Source of the DNA: a bacterium
GTDB taxonomy: Bacteria; Chloroflexota; Anaerolineae; Caldilineales; Caldilineaceae
NCBI GenBank assembly: GCA_016124945.1
Contig: WGMT01000005.1
Location: 124,001 to 188,000, forward strand
DNA: 64,000 nucleotides
Reading direction: 5' to 3'
Positions 34,302-43,165 of this stretch are shown piece by piece; position 1 is the stretch's first letter, and every line of letters starts with the position of its first letter. Under the pieces are notes generated by a model. It saw only the letters and a program-made list of their open reading frames with translations. It did not search any database and was not told the origin of the DNA. The position numbers and the translations under genes are program-made.

Positions 34302-36623
34302 ATGTTTCAAAAGCATCGACACACTCACAAACAGTTACATCGTGCCTGGCTCAGTTTGTTGATCTTCACCGTGCTGTTGATGGGGGTGCCATCTGGCGCT
34401 TTCGCACAGGAAGCCGACACCGACAATGTGCCCGTGGACGCCGCCGCCGCCGACGGACGTGTGAACGACGGTACACGTGAATTCGGCGTTTGGTGGGTTG
34501 AAGATTACGATCCCGCCGGCCCCGGCGGCTCAGACTTACCGGCCACACGCCCTGATGCCTTGGGCCTGCGCGACAAGCTGACGTCGACGTGCAAGCTCCG
34601 CTTCTTAGGTATCTGCATCAGTAACTGGTCAACACCTACGTGGACAGCCCGCTTTGTCTACGGCAACAGCAATGCATGGGCCAGCGACTGGCGGCGCTCA
34701 CAGAACGGCGGATCAGAGAACAGCTACATCGATACCGTCGATCTGGCCTACTTCGCCGGTCATGGTTCCAGGAACGGAATCATCTTCGGCGCCAATTCAC
34801 CCACCCCGCGCACTGTCACCAAGAACGACGGCCTCGATGCCTGGGGAACGCTCGACGCCGATTGGCTGGCACTGGCGGCGTGTAACGTGCTGGATGATCC
34901 AGTCAGCAACTTGCAGGGCTGGGCCGACACCATGAACGGTGTACGCCTGATCCTCGGCTTCAAGACCGTCATGAACGACGTGCCCCACGGCGTCGAGTTC
35001 GGCCGTTACCTCCGTGACGGATATAGCCTCACCCAGGCCTGGTTTAAAGCAGCGGACAAACTGCAATCGCAGAACCGCGTGGCCCGCGTCCTGGCCGAGC
35101 ATACCACTTACTTCGACGATACCCATGCGCGCCACAACTCGGCAACCGTTGTCGACGGCACCAAGTACTATCGCACCCACACCGTCGGTAGTGAACCGGC
35201 CCGCTTCGTCGACGCCGCCGCCGTGAACAATCAGATGCCGGTGTTGGTGGTGCAGCCACTCAGCCTGGATCAACGTGAGTCTCAGCTCAACACCCTGGCT
35301 AACGCCTTCGGTGTGACGGTCACCGTGCCTTCCACCGGCATCCAGGCGGCGGCCTTCCAAGATATGCTTGAGGCCGGCGAAGTCTACTACAGCGAAGACG
35401 GCCAGCTCGAGATGGACAGCGAGTACGGTCTCTTCTTGCACACCGACAAGGACAACCTGTGGAAGACGGAGAGTGCAATGTCTTTACAGGCGGCTGCCGG
35501 TACTGCCATGCAGGCCATCTCTACTGAGCAGGCGAAGGAAATCGCCGACGGCTTCCTGAATGAGTTCGGCTTCCTGCCCGGCGATGCTCAGTTCTATGAA
35601 GTAGCTTCCGACACGCTGGCTACGATGGAATCCATCGTAGCCGCCGATGGCACGTCGACGTTGGCCACCGTCTCTGAGGAGACCACCAACTTCCAGGTGA
35701 TCTACTCGCGTATCATTAGCTACACACCCACCCTCGAGGGCGCCGACGCAGCCGCAGAACCGGTGGAATTCTCGGTAATGGGGCCTGGCTCGAAGCTCAA
35801 GGTCTATGTAGCCAATCAGGTGCCTACCGGTGTTAGCGGCGCAGCACTCTACAATGAGGCTGTGCTGGGTGGCATGGGTGGTTACCGTGCGGTGCAGACA
35901 CCTGCCGAAGCTGCCAACGTCGGCGCGCTACAGATGGTGACAATGCTGCCTTTCGAGACGATTGCGAAACTTTTCGAGAACCTTGAAAGCACAGTTACGC
36001 TGGACTTCATCCCGTTGGCGCCGACAGAGATCGTCTCGCGCGAAATCGTCACCTACACGCCTGCCTACTGGGAAGGCCCCATCGGCTTCAGCCAGTCTGA
36101 ATTGCTGCCCATCTATTCGTTGACCGTGCGCAACGTGCTCACCGGCAGCGTCGAGGTGACGAGCACCACGTCGATCCCTGTAGCGGCCGACTACATGGCA
36201 CCGCTGGCCGCGATCTCCACTTCGGAGAGCCTCACCGAGAACCTCGTTCCCGGCCAGACGGTTGTCTTCGAGGCGCTGGATGCGTCGAAGACGCTTACCG
36301 AGTTGGGGCTTGATCCGACCCCCAACGACGGTAACCCGCTGAACTTCGTGCTGGGCAGTGGCGACGTCACCTACGCCTGGTATCTCAATGAGATTTCCGA
36401 TGAGAACAAGCTCACGCCGAAGGAAGGTAGCGGCAACCGTGTCGTCGAGTACACGGCAAACCCGGCGCTCGGCGTCGATGCCAAGAACAATGCCATCGGC
36501 ACGCAGCGTATTATTCTCGTGGTCACCGACACCGGCAAGAACAGCGAACCGTTCACCAGCCAGGCCGTGTTGACATTCAACGTTGTGCCGCCGGTCTACT
36601 TGCCCGACCTGTCTGCACAATAG
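34302..36623 (+). CDS. Secreted caspase-fold protein, DUF6345-like, paralogue 1
   Basis: 773 residues from the ATG that follows AGGAGG; the frame is open 17 codons further but without a ribosome site. A signal peptide ends near AFAQ. The N-terminal domain (about 45-290) shows ENSYIDTVDLAYFAGHG (His154) and DWLALAACNVL (Cys194), a clan-CD-like His-Gly/Cys pair 40 residues apart. I match it to the family annotated as DUF6345, from memory only. The remainder (about 300-770) is shared with the gene at 37454, including FSV-GPG-KxKVYV and a SREIVTYTPAYWEGPIGFSQ segment, and holds no domain I know. Tail VYLPDLSAQ. A peptidase or a protein-binding pseudo-enzyme are both possible. Confidence 0.72.
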   Translation: MFQKHRHTHKQLHRAWLSLLIFTVLLMGVPSGAFAQEADTDNVPVDAAAADGRVNDGTREFGVWWVEDYDPAGPGGSDLPATRPDALGLRDKLTSTCKLRFLGICISNWSTPTWTARFVYGNSNAWASDWRRSQNGGSENSYIDTVDLAYFAGHGSRNGIIFGANSPTPRTVTKNDGLDAWGTLDADWLALAACNVLDDPVSNLQGWADTMNGVRLILGFKTVMNDVPHGVEFGRYLRDGYSLTQAWFKAADKLQSQNRVARVLAEHTTYFDDTHARHNSATVVDGTKYYRTHTVGSEPARFVDAAAVNNQMPVLVVQPLSLDQRESQLNTLANAFGVTVTVPSTGIQAAAFQDMLEAGEVYYSEDGQLEMDSEYGLFLHTDKDNLWKTESAMSLQAAAGTAMQAISTEQAKEIADGFLNEFGFLPGDAQFYEVASDTLATMESIVAADGTSTLATVSEETTNFQVIYSRIISYTPTLEGADAAAEPVEFSVMGPGSKLKVYVANQVPTGVSGAALYNEAVLGGMGGYRAVQTPAEAANVGALQMVTMLPFETIAKLFENLESTVTLDFIPLAPTEIVSREIVTYTPAYWEGPIGFSQSELLPIYSLTVRNVLTGSVEVTSTTSIPVAADYMAPLAAISTSESLTENLVPGQTVVFEALDASKTLTELGLDPTPNDGNPLNFVLGSGDVTYAWYLNEISDENKLTPKEGSGNRVVEYTANPALGVDAKNNAIGTQRIILVVTDTGKNSEPFTSQAVLTFNVVPPVYLPDLSAQ

Positions 36624-36644
36624 CCTGCAAATTGTTCAACAAAG

Positions 36645-36679
36645 TTCGCCCTGGGTGCACCATGTGCACCCAGGGCGAA
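36645..36679. terminator. Perfect 16-bp hairpin after caspase-fold paralogue 1
   Basis: TTCGCCCTGGGTGCAC and its complement flank a CAT loop. No T-run follows, so it may be a processing or stabilising stem, or a partial terminator, between the protease gene and the small lipoprotein gene. Confidence 0.55.
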
Positions 36680-36699
36680 GCTGACTCTGGAGAAAACTA

Positions 36700-37188
36700 T
36701 TGCTACGATGTTTCTACAGAATGGCAGCTTTTGTATGTGTTTGTATCCTGGCGGGTTGTAGCGTTTTGCCTGAGACGGCCACCCCACCGGCCACGTCTCT
36801 GCCTGAAATGATTGTGATTCATCCACAGGGTGAGGATCCCTTTACGCTCACCGCCGGCCAGTTCACCGAAGCGCTGACCACGCTGGCACCTATCTTCGAC
36901 GACGTTGCGGCGCGTGCACGCACCGTCTTCTCGCCGGCGCGGTTCGATGCAGAGATTGCGCCGAGCGCTCACGTCTACCTTCGGTTTGCATCAGATGTCA
37001 CATTTGATGGAGCAGGAATGCAGTGGACGGCAGCCGAAGTTGTCGTCACCATGCTCGAAGCAGAAGTGATGTTGTTAGGAAGGCAGGCAGCGGGCGGCGA
37101 CTGGCAACTTTACACCCTCGCAACGCCGGCAGATGCACAAGGACAACTTGAATTGCTCTACAGCCTGGTAGGGCAAACTACCCCGTAA
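36700..37188 (+). CDS. Small lipoprotein of unknown function
   Basis: 162 residues starting at TTG (MLRCFYRMAAF) with GGAGA six bases upstream; an in-frame ATG seven codons later is the alternative. A short hydrophobic segment ends in a lipobox (ILAGC), predicting a lipid-anchored extracellular protein. The rest has no motif I recognise; it contains FTLTAGQFTEALTTL and several acidic strands. It sits between the two caspase-fold paralogues on the same strand, so a partner, inhibitor or chaperone role is conceivable but unsupported by sequence. Confidence 0.7.
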   Translation: MLRCFYRMAAFVCVCILAGCSVLPETATPPATSLPEMIVIHPQGEDPFTLTAGQFTEALTTLAPIFDDVAARARTVFSPARFDAEIAPSAHVYLRFASDVTFDGAGMQWTAAEVVVTMLEAEVMLLGRQAAGGDWQLYTLATPADAQGQLELLYSLVGQTTP

Positions 37189-37453
37189 TTCGCCGCACAC
37201 CCGCCCACTAGCCATCGTTGATTGCGCGAAAGGTGCGACGCCCTGGTCTGGAAGCGATGATATCGCACCAAACGCTTGACCGGCGCGTCGCACTTGACGT
37301 TGAGTACTGTGTCTCACTTTTCGTGACAACGCGCGTGTAGGACAATCGCCCACCACAAAAACAGGGCGGAAAGGAGGGCAATCTCAAGAATGGCCCAACT
37401 CGTCGGGCTGCTGTGAATTTACAAATCGATTTTTAGCTCAGGAGGAGAAAGTT

Positions 37454-39616
37454 ATGTCACGCATATTTCGTCGTCGCAGCCATCCCATCGCATTTTTGTC
37501 TGCATTGCCGCTGGTTTTCGTGTTGGCCCTGCTGTTTGGCATGAATGCATGGGCGCAAGAAGGGGAAGAAGAACCGGTCACCGTCGGTGAAACAACGGGC
37601 GCTGCCACACAGGGCGCATTCGACGACGGTGGTGACTGGGAACTAGGTATCCACGGTACAGCGGGTGATCTCACCAGCGCCACGGCTGCGGAACGCGCCG
37701 GTATGTCCTTCTGGCTGGCGCCTGCCAGTAACTGGGTACAACGTTATAGCTTCGCAGAGTCCACCGCTTGGGAAAAGGACTTCAAGCGTTCTGCCTTGGG
37801 TGGCTGGGAAAATTCGTACATTGATTCGGTCGACCTACAGTTTTACGTAGGACATGGCTGGCCGGGTGGCTTCACCTTTGACAACAACAACAACGATGAT
37901 GGTTCACTGGTGCCCAACGACTGTTTCCGATCCTGGGGCGACCGCGACAACGAGTGGCTGGCGTTAACCTCCTGCCAGGTGATGGCAAACTCGAATCTCT
38001 CGCAGTGGGCCTCATGCATGAACGGGCAGCACCTGATTATGGGCTTTGTCACCAATGCCAGCGCCTACAACAACATGTTCAGCACCCAGGCCTATCACTT
38101 CGGCCGCTACATCCGGCTGAACTACTCCATGCCGCAAGCCTGGTACAAAGCGTGCGACGTTGCCCAACGTGGACGTGTCACCCGCACCATCATCAACGAA
38201 CTGGCCTGTCTCAACGACAAACCCAATCTTGGGCAAATCTGCGCAGACAGCTACGACACCGACTGGTGGTACCAGACCCACTCGTGCGGTACCGAGACGG
38301 CGACATTCGTCCCCGCCGATGACATTCGCGCCATGCCTGTCTTCGTGATGCAGCCTTACGCGCTGGACGATCTGCGCGAAGATGCCGCCAAGCTGGAAGC
38401 CGCCTTCGGTGTACCCATCTCAGAGACAGTAAGCGCGGCTGCTTTCTCTACCGACGACAACCCGATCCTGGTGAGCGACGTCAACTCGCGTACGCTGGAA
38501 ATCGACCAGAACAGCGGTCTCTTCAGTTACTCAGACCTGAACCAACTGTGGAGCGCAGAACAGGCTGTTGAGGCGATGAGCATCAGCGCCGCCGCCGCCA
38601 ACTACATCAGCAACGACGACGCCCGCACAATCGCCGACACCTTCTTGCGCAACACACAACTGAACGGAGACGGCGCTGTCTTCTACGAGGTGATCTCCGA
38701 TACCATCTCCAGCGTCATCGATCCCGAAGACATCAACGCCGCAAGCACCGTGACGGAAGCCACGGAAACGCCCATTGTGTGGCAGGTGATCTACTCGCGG
38801 CGGCTGACCGCGCCTGCCTTGAACGCTGCCGGCGTTATGGACAACCATGAGTTCTCCGTGGTGGGGCCCGGCGCCAAACAGAAAGTCTACGTGCCGGTTT
38901 CCGCTCCTGTGGGCGCAGCCAGTGTGCTGGATACAGCCCCTATCGGTGTTCAGGCCGGCTGGCGTGGCATTCAGCAGGGCGTGGACGCCGCCACCGGTGA
39001 AGCGTTGCTGGTGACAATCTTCACACCGGCACAGATCCAAGAACTCTATGCTGCCTTGAACGAAGAGATCGCACTCCACGATCTGCCGTTGGACATCAAG
39101 AGCCGCGAGGTCTTGAGTTACACCGTGGCCTACTGGGAAGAACCCATCGGCGTCAGCCAGGGTGAGATGATCCCTGTCTACGAACTCAAGGTGAAGATGG
39201 TGGAAGCCCAGAGCGACGCCGAAATCGAAGAGTATGTCTACGTCCCGGCCAATGAAACGTACATGCGGCCGGTGGCGCGCATTACCTCGGTGATCTCTGC
39301 GCCGGTGCAGTCTGGCACGGTGGTCACCTTGACTGCCGCCGATGCGACACAGACGTTGCGCACACTTGGCGTCGCCGACTTCGACATTGTCCTCGGTCGC
39401 GGGGACTACAGCTATAGCTGGTATGTGGGCGGCGAACTTGTGGGCAGTGGGCAAACCTACGCGTACACTGTTCCCTTTGCCGAGAGCGACCGCGACTTCT
39501 CTGTACTGGTTGAACTACGTGTCACCGACATTGCCGCCGCCAACGATTCTTTCTCGACAGACAGCATCAAACTCACCAGCGATCGGGCGACCTTCCTGCC
39601 GATTGTTGAGCAATAG
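37454..39616 (+). CDS. Secreted caspase-fold protein, DUF6345-like, paralogue 2
   Basis: 720 residues, with AGGAGGAG upstream of the ATG and a signal peptide ending near NAWAQ. The N-terminal domain carries GGWENSYIDSVDLQFYVGHG (His134) and NEWLALTSCQVM (Cys174). The 40-residue spacing is identical to that in paralogue 1, supporting a shared dyad. The domain is rich in Cys and Trp (SCQVM, QWASCMNG, ACLNDKPNLGQICAD), suggesting disulphides. The C-terminal half matches paralogue 1 (SREVLSYTVAYWEEPIGVSQ, FSVVGPGAKQKVYV) and ends in TFLPIVEQ. Caspase-like fold and dyad are inferred from motifs; substrate is unknown. Confidence 0.72.
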   Translation: MSRIFRRRSHPIAFLSALPLVFVLALLFGMNAWAQEGEEEPVTVGETTGAATQGAFDDGGDWELGIHGTAGDLTSATAAERAGMSFWLAPASNWVQRYSFAESTAWEKDFKRSALGGWENSYIDSVDLQFYVGHGWPGGFTFDNNNNDDGSLVPNDCFRSWGDRDNEWLALTSCQVMANSNLSQWASCMNGQHLIMGFVTNASAYNNMFSTQAYHFGRYIRLNYSMPQAWYKACDVAQRGRVTRTIINELACLNDKPNLGQICADSYDTDWWYQTHSCGTETATFVPADDIRAMPVFVMQPYALDDLREDAAKLEAAFGVPISETVSAAAFSTDDNPILVSDVNSRTLEIDQNSGLFSYSDLNQLWSAEQAVEAMSISAAAANYISNDDARTIADTFLRNTQLNGDGAVFYEVISDTISSVIDPEDINAASTVTEATETPIVWQVIYSRRLTAPALNAAGVMDNHEFSVVGPGAKQKVYVPVSAPVGAASVLDTAPIGVQAGWRGIQQGVDAATGEALLVTIFTPAQIQELYAALNEEIALHDLPLDIKSREVLSYTVAYWEEPIGVSQGEMIPVYELKVKMVEAQSDAEIEEYVYVPANETYMRPVARITSVISAPVQSGTVVTLTAADATQTLRTLGVADFDIVLGRGDYSYSWYVGGELVGSGQTYAYTVPFAESDRDFSVLVELRVTDIAAANDSFSTDSIKLTSDRATFLPIVEQ

Positions 39617-39693
39617 AAATTTCTCTGTGAGGAGGGGCGCTACGGGGATAGTGCGTAGTGTGTAGTCAGTATCAGTAATTTATCGGTTTGGAT

Positions 39694-39770
39694 GAGATTA
39701 GGGGATTCAGAGATTAGGCGATTGAACTTCTGCTTCAATCGCCTAATCTCTGAATCCCCTAATCTCTTTT
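39694..39770. terminator. 33-bp perfect hairpin, bidirectional terminator
   Basis: The arms 39694-39726 and 39734-39766 are perfectly complementary over 33 bp with a 7-base loop, followed by TTTT. The arms consist of degenerate 8-mers (GATTAGGG, GATTCAGA, GATTAGGC, GATTGAAC). It lies between convergent genes and probably terminates both. Confidence 0.75.
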
Positions 39771-39774
39771 CTTG

Positions 39775-40626
39775 TTACCGTCGTCGCCCTACCAGATAGC
39801 GGTGATGCGCCCAGATCGACTTGACCTGCCAGGGCAGCGGTGCGTGATCGAGCCACGCATACTTGAGGACACGATCGCGCAGATCCGGTTCAGCGCCGGT
39901 GTAGTAGGCCATCGTGCTCCACTGCCAGCCCTCGCCGGTGAACTGAGATTCGAGAGATTTGCTGCGAATGCCCAGCCGTTTGAGCACTTCGTTGGCCGGC
40001 ATCACCGTGTCGGGCCAGGGTGGCACGTCGAGCACCCCTTCTTCGATGATCTGCACGCCTGCCCCCTCCAACAATTGACGGATCAACCCGATGTCGGTCC
40101 ACGTTTCGTCGTGGGTGGCGAAGAACTCCTGATCGATCACCAGTTTGCGCATCCAATACCCCACCTGAATGTTGTTGGGCATGGCCACAAAGACGAGATC
40201 GCGGCTGGTGCGCACCAACTCGTGGATCAACCCCGCCGGGTTGCGAATGTACCAGAGCGCGGCCCAACACCACGTCATATCGAAGCTGCGGTCGGCAAAG
40301 GGCAGCGCGTGCCAGCCGTGGGGATCGACGCCGATCAAATTCACCGGCGTGTGCAGGTCCTCGCGCCAGATGCGCTCCACGCCGGCCAAGCGCTCGGGGA
40401 CATCGTCCACCAGCGTCACGGCGACGTCCTTTTGGGCGAGGGCATAGCTATTGATGCCGCTCACCCCCGCCATGCCGTAAAGCGGCGCTTCCAACACTTC
40501 GCTCAGCGCATAGCGGCGGCGCAGTTCCTCCAGAAAATCGTTCAAAACAAAGCGCTCGTAGACCAACCCCAGCCCTTCGTTGTAGTCGGTCAGGTACTTG
40601 CGCCAGGTATTTTCGGTGTCAGACAC
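39775..40626 (-). CDS. Class I SAM-dependent methyltransferase
   Basis: 283 residues. The methyltransferase type 11-like core shows VLEAPLYGMAGVSGINSYALAQ (SAM-binding region), VTLVDDVPERL (acidic strand end) and LPFADRSFDMTWCWAALWYIRNPAGLI (motif IV-like). The glycine loop is atypical (GMAGVSG), so homology is reasonable but the substrate is unknown. It is cytosolic, without a signal peptide. It is convergent with the protease island and followed by a hairpin-bearing gap, so it looks like a single-gene unit. Confidence 0.8.
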   Translation of the reverse strand: MSDTENTWRKYLTDYNEGLGLVYERFVLNDFLEELRRRYALSEVLEAPLYGMAGVSGINSYALAQKDVAVTLVDDVPERLAGVERIWREDLHTPVNLIGVDPHGWHALPFADRSFDMTWCWAALWYIRNPAGLIHELVRTSRDLVFVAMPNNIQVGYWMRKLVIDQEFFATHDETWTDIGLIRQLLEGAGVQIIEEGVLDVPPWPDTVMPANEVLKRLGIRSKSLESQFTGEGWQWSTMAYYTGAEPDLRDRVLKYAWLDHAPLPWQVKSIWAHHRYLVGRRR

Positions 40627-40643
40627 GAAGTTCCTCCGAGAAT

Positions 40644-40714
40644 GTGATTGGTGATTGGTGATTGGTGATTGGGGCAGATTTCACCTCTGCCCCAATCACC
40701 AGTCACCAGTCACC
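40644..40714. repeat. Heptamer-repeat hairpin
   Basis: Four GATTGGT-type heptamers run into GGGGCAGA, a 7-base loop and the inverse complement (29-bp arms 40650-40678 and 40686-40714, two mismatches that would be G-U pairs in RNA). The rest of the gap to 40894 shows nothing I can identify. Confidence 0.7.
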
Positions 40715-40894
40715 TCAGATGCGTGCGCTCAGTGCCATGCACTGTTCCTACCCAGATTGCCATTGTAGCAAAGCCAAGAAAGGATAGACAATCACCGAAC
40801 TCCTGGCGGGCAAGCTGTAGCATGGGTATGCTGGGTTCCCATCTACCTGGCAGCATGTACGGTACGCACCAATTCAATCACTGGGAGGACCAAC

Positions 40895-41485
40895 ATGGCT
40901 TTCACACTACAACTGGGCGAAACCGCCCCCGATTTCCACGCTCTACCTGCCACCGACGGCAAGACCTACAACCTGGCCGACTTCGCTGACGCTGAAACGC
41001 TGGTGGTTTTCTTCACCTGTAACCACTGCCCCTACGTCGTCGGCTCCGACGAGGTGACCCGCCAGACCGCCGACAAGTTCGCCGACCGCGGAGTGAAGTT
41101 TGTGGGCATCAACAGCAACAGCGTCCACGTCCATGCCGAAGACGACTTCGCCGGTATGGTGCAGCGCATGAAGGAACACAACTTCCCGTGGACTTACCTG
41201 CGCGACGAATCGCAGGAGGTGGCGATGGCCTACGGCGCACTGCGCACGCCTCACTTCTACGTCTTCGACAAGGATCGCAAACTCGTCTACACCGGTCGCG
41301 GCGTCGACAGCCCCAAAGACACAAGCAAGATGACGGTCAACGATCTGGAGAACGCGCTGGCAGATCACTTGGCCGTCCGTCCGTTGCGCACGCCGCTGAC
41401 CAATCCCGTTGGCTGCAACGTCAAATGGCAGGGGCAGGATGCGCACTGGATGCCTGCCGAAGCCTGTGATCTCGTATTTAACTAA
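40895..41485 (+). CDS. Thioredoxin-family/AhpC-TSA-like protein
   Basis: 196 residues with the redoxin fold: [23 protein letters not shown], then [10 protein letters not shown] carrying a CxxC pair at the position of the thioredoxin active site, and [19 protein letters not shown] near the cis-Pro. A C-terminal extension ends NPVGCNVKW. Such proteins reduce disulphides or peroxides in the cytosol, and no signal peptide is visible. The ATG follows GGGAGG. Neighbours on both sides are separated by repeat hairpins, so it is likely transcribed alone. Confidence 0.9.
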   Translation: MAFTLQLGETAPDFHALPATDGKTYNLADFADAETLVVFFTCNHCPYVVGSDEVTRQTADKFADRGVKFVGINSNSVHVHAEDDFAGMVQRMKEHNFPWTYLRDESQEVAMAYGALRTPHFYVFDKDRKLVYTGRGVDSPKDTSKMTVNDLENALADHLAVRPLRTPLTNPVGCNVKWQGQDAHWMPAEACDLVFN

Positions 41486-41488
41486 GGT

Positions 41489-41621
41489 GTGAATGGTGAT
41501 TGGTGATTGGTGATTGGGGATCAGAACATGTCTATGAGTGTACATATCTGTTTGCTTTACAGCACCATTGAACGTCCATTCGTCCGCTAAATCGCAAGCC
41601 TAATCACCAATCACCATTCAC
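41489..41621. repeat. Heptamer-repeat hairpin
   Basis: GATTGGT-type 7-mers at 41489-41519 pair with their inverse complement on the far side of the gap (perfect over 20 bp: 41489-41508 with 41602-41621). The unit sequence is the same as in the hairpin at 40644. Confidence 0.7.
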
Positions 41622-41629
41622 CATAGCTT

Positions 41630-42661
41630 ATGCCTCACCCCTGGATCAACACCGCACTCCTCATTTTGCTCTCGCTGCAACTGATCACCGGTCTTGGCGC
41701 GCTGATGAGCGGCAATCCGTCGCAGGCGTGGATTGCTGCCCTACACGGCATCGGCGCGTACGCCGCGGTGCTGGCACTGGGCTGGAAGAGCATCGTCATT
41801 GTGCAGGCGATCCGGCGCCGCCCCCGCATCACGCCGGGACGGATCGCCTTTTTACTGCTCACAGCGCTGCTTCTCCTTACCCTGGTCAGCGGTTACTTGT
41901 GGACATACGGCGGCCCTTCGTATCTAGGCGGCTTTAGCCTGCTCACCGTCCACGGTTTTCTGGCGGTGGCGTTGATGACACTGCTGATCTGGCACACCGT
42001 GGCCCGCTGGTTTATCGTGCGCGTCCCCGGGTCAACCGATCGGCGGATGTGGCTGCGGTTGGCCGGCCTGAGCCTGGCCGGCGTCCTCTTCTGGCGCTCG
42101 GCGCGTCCATTGCAAGCGGCACTCGAGCTGCCCGGCGCACAAAGACGCTTCACCGGCTCGTACGAAACCGGCAGCTTCACCGGCGTCTTTCCACGTGTCA
42201 TCTGGCTCTTCGACAACCCCGCCCCCATCGATGTGAATACGTGGACACTCTCCATCGACGGCGCGGTGACACACCCGCGCCGCTACAGCCTGACGGAGAT
42301 TGCGTCATTGGCACAGGAGACGTCGTCGGCGTTGCTCGACTGTACCGGCGGCTGGTACACTGAACAGGAATGGCGCGGGTTGCCATTACGTGCTCTCCTC
42401 GACGCTGCCGCACCATTGCACACGGCGCGCAGTGTCACCGTAGAATCGGTCACCGGCTATCGTCGCCGTTTTGCGCTGGATCAACTCGACGGCTATCTGC
42501 TTGCCACCCACGTGGCCGATTCACCCCTCTCCCACGGACACGGCTACCCGTTGCGTCTGGTTGCCCCCAACCGCCGCGGTTACGAATGGGTGAAGTGGAT
42601 CGTACGTATCCATGTCAACGAAAGCGGGGCACACTGGCAATCGCCCCTGCCGTTGCAGTAG
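41630..42661 (+). CDS. Membrane-anchored molybdopterin-dependent oxidoreductase
   Basis: 343 residues. The N-terminal part (about 1-165) has four hydrophobic spans with His residues ([37 protein letters not shown]) like a cytochrome b561/MsrQ-type haem membrane domain. The C-terminal part (about 195-340) resembles the sulfite-oxidase/YedY catalytic domain: [37 protein letters not shown] with the presumed Mo-ligand Cys, and [18 protein letters not shown]. The two parts look like a fusion of haem membrane subunit and Mo enzyme. The moeA gene at the left end would supply cofactor. The substrate (sulfoxide, sulfite or other) is unknown. Confidence 0.85.
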   Translation: MPHPWINTALLILLSLQLITGLGALMSGNPSQAWIAALHGIGAYAAVLALGWKSIVIVQAIRRRPRITPGRIAFLLLTALLLLTLVSGYLWTYGGPSYLGGFSLLTVHGFLAVALMTLLIWHTVARWFIVRVPGSTDRRMWLRLAGLSLAGVLFWRSARPLQAALELPGAQRRFTGSYETGSFTGVFPRVIWLFDNPAPIDVNTWTLSIDGAVTHPRRYSLTEIASLAQETSSALLDCTGGWYTEQEWRGLPLRALLDAAAPLHTARSVTVESVTGYRRRFALDQLDGYLLATHVADSPLSHGHGYPLRLVAPNRRGYEWVKWIVRIHVNESGAHWQSPLPLQ

Positions 42662-42680
42662 CAGTCTTCGCTCACGCTGA

Positions 42681-42839
42681 TTGAACGTTTAGAAATTATT
42701 CCGGTAACCCAGCGGTTGAAACCGCCGGCTCTGGAAACACGATGAATCGTGTTCCCAGAGCCGGCTTCAGCCGGTTTCCCGCCTCAGACGTCGAATTCAT
42801 TCGGCGGGCGTGTTACCGGAATAATTTGTAAACATTCAA
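42681..42839. mobile_element. Foldback (MITE-like) element
   Basis: 28-bp inverted ends (42681-42708 and 42812-42839, two mismatches) flank a second internal palindrome centred on GCCGGCTCTGG and its complement. No ORF lies inside. The rest of the 42662-43165 gap shows no gene or clear regulatory site. Confidence 0.6.
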
Positions 42840-43165
42840 ATAGCGTGAGGATGTGCCCAACGAGTCATCTTCCATGACGAGTGAATTCGTTCTTGATGGC
42901 GGACGCAATCCTGAGGACGAAATCGGCCGCGACCGCCATTCCCCACACATTGATCGAACAGATCGAAACAGAGCGTTGTGCATTGAGTGAGTCCAAATAC
43001 GTAGATGGCGTAATCAAGCCCTGTACCAAAAGTACATGCGAATACTTGAAATAGACGGTGTTTTGCCCAAACAGAGTTGTTACCATATGCATTGAACTCT
43101 GACGGCTGCTCCTTTTTCCACCAGCCGGGCCAGGCAGAATCGCATGCGTATAACGCCCTGCATCC

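Noticed and set aside
40644..41626. Regular intergenic repeats as a CRISPR array
   Set aside because: Units are 7 bases, contiguous and degenerate, with no spacers and no cas genes.
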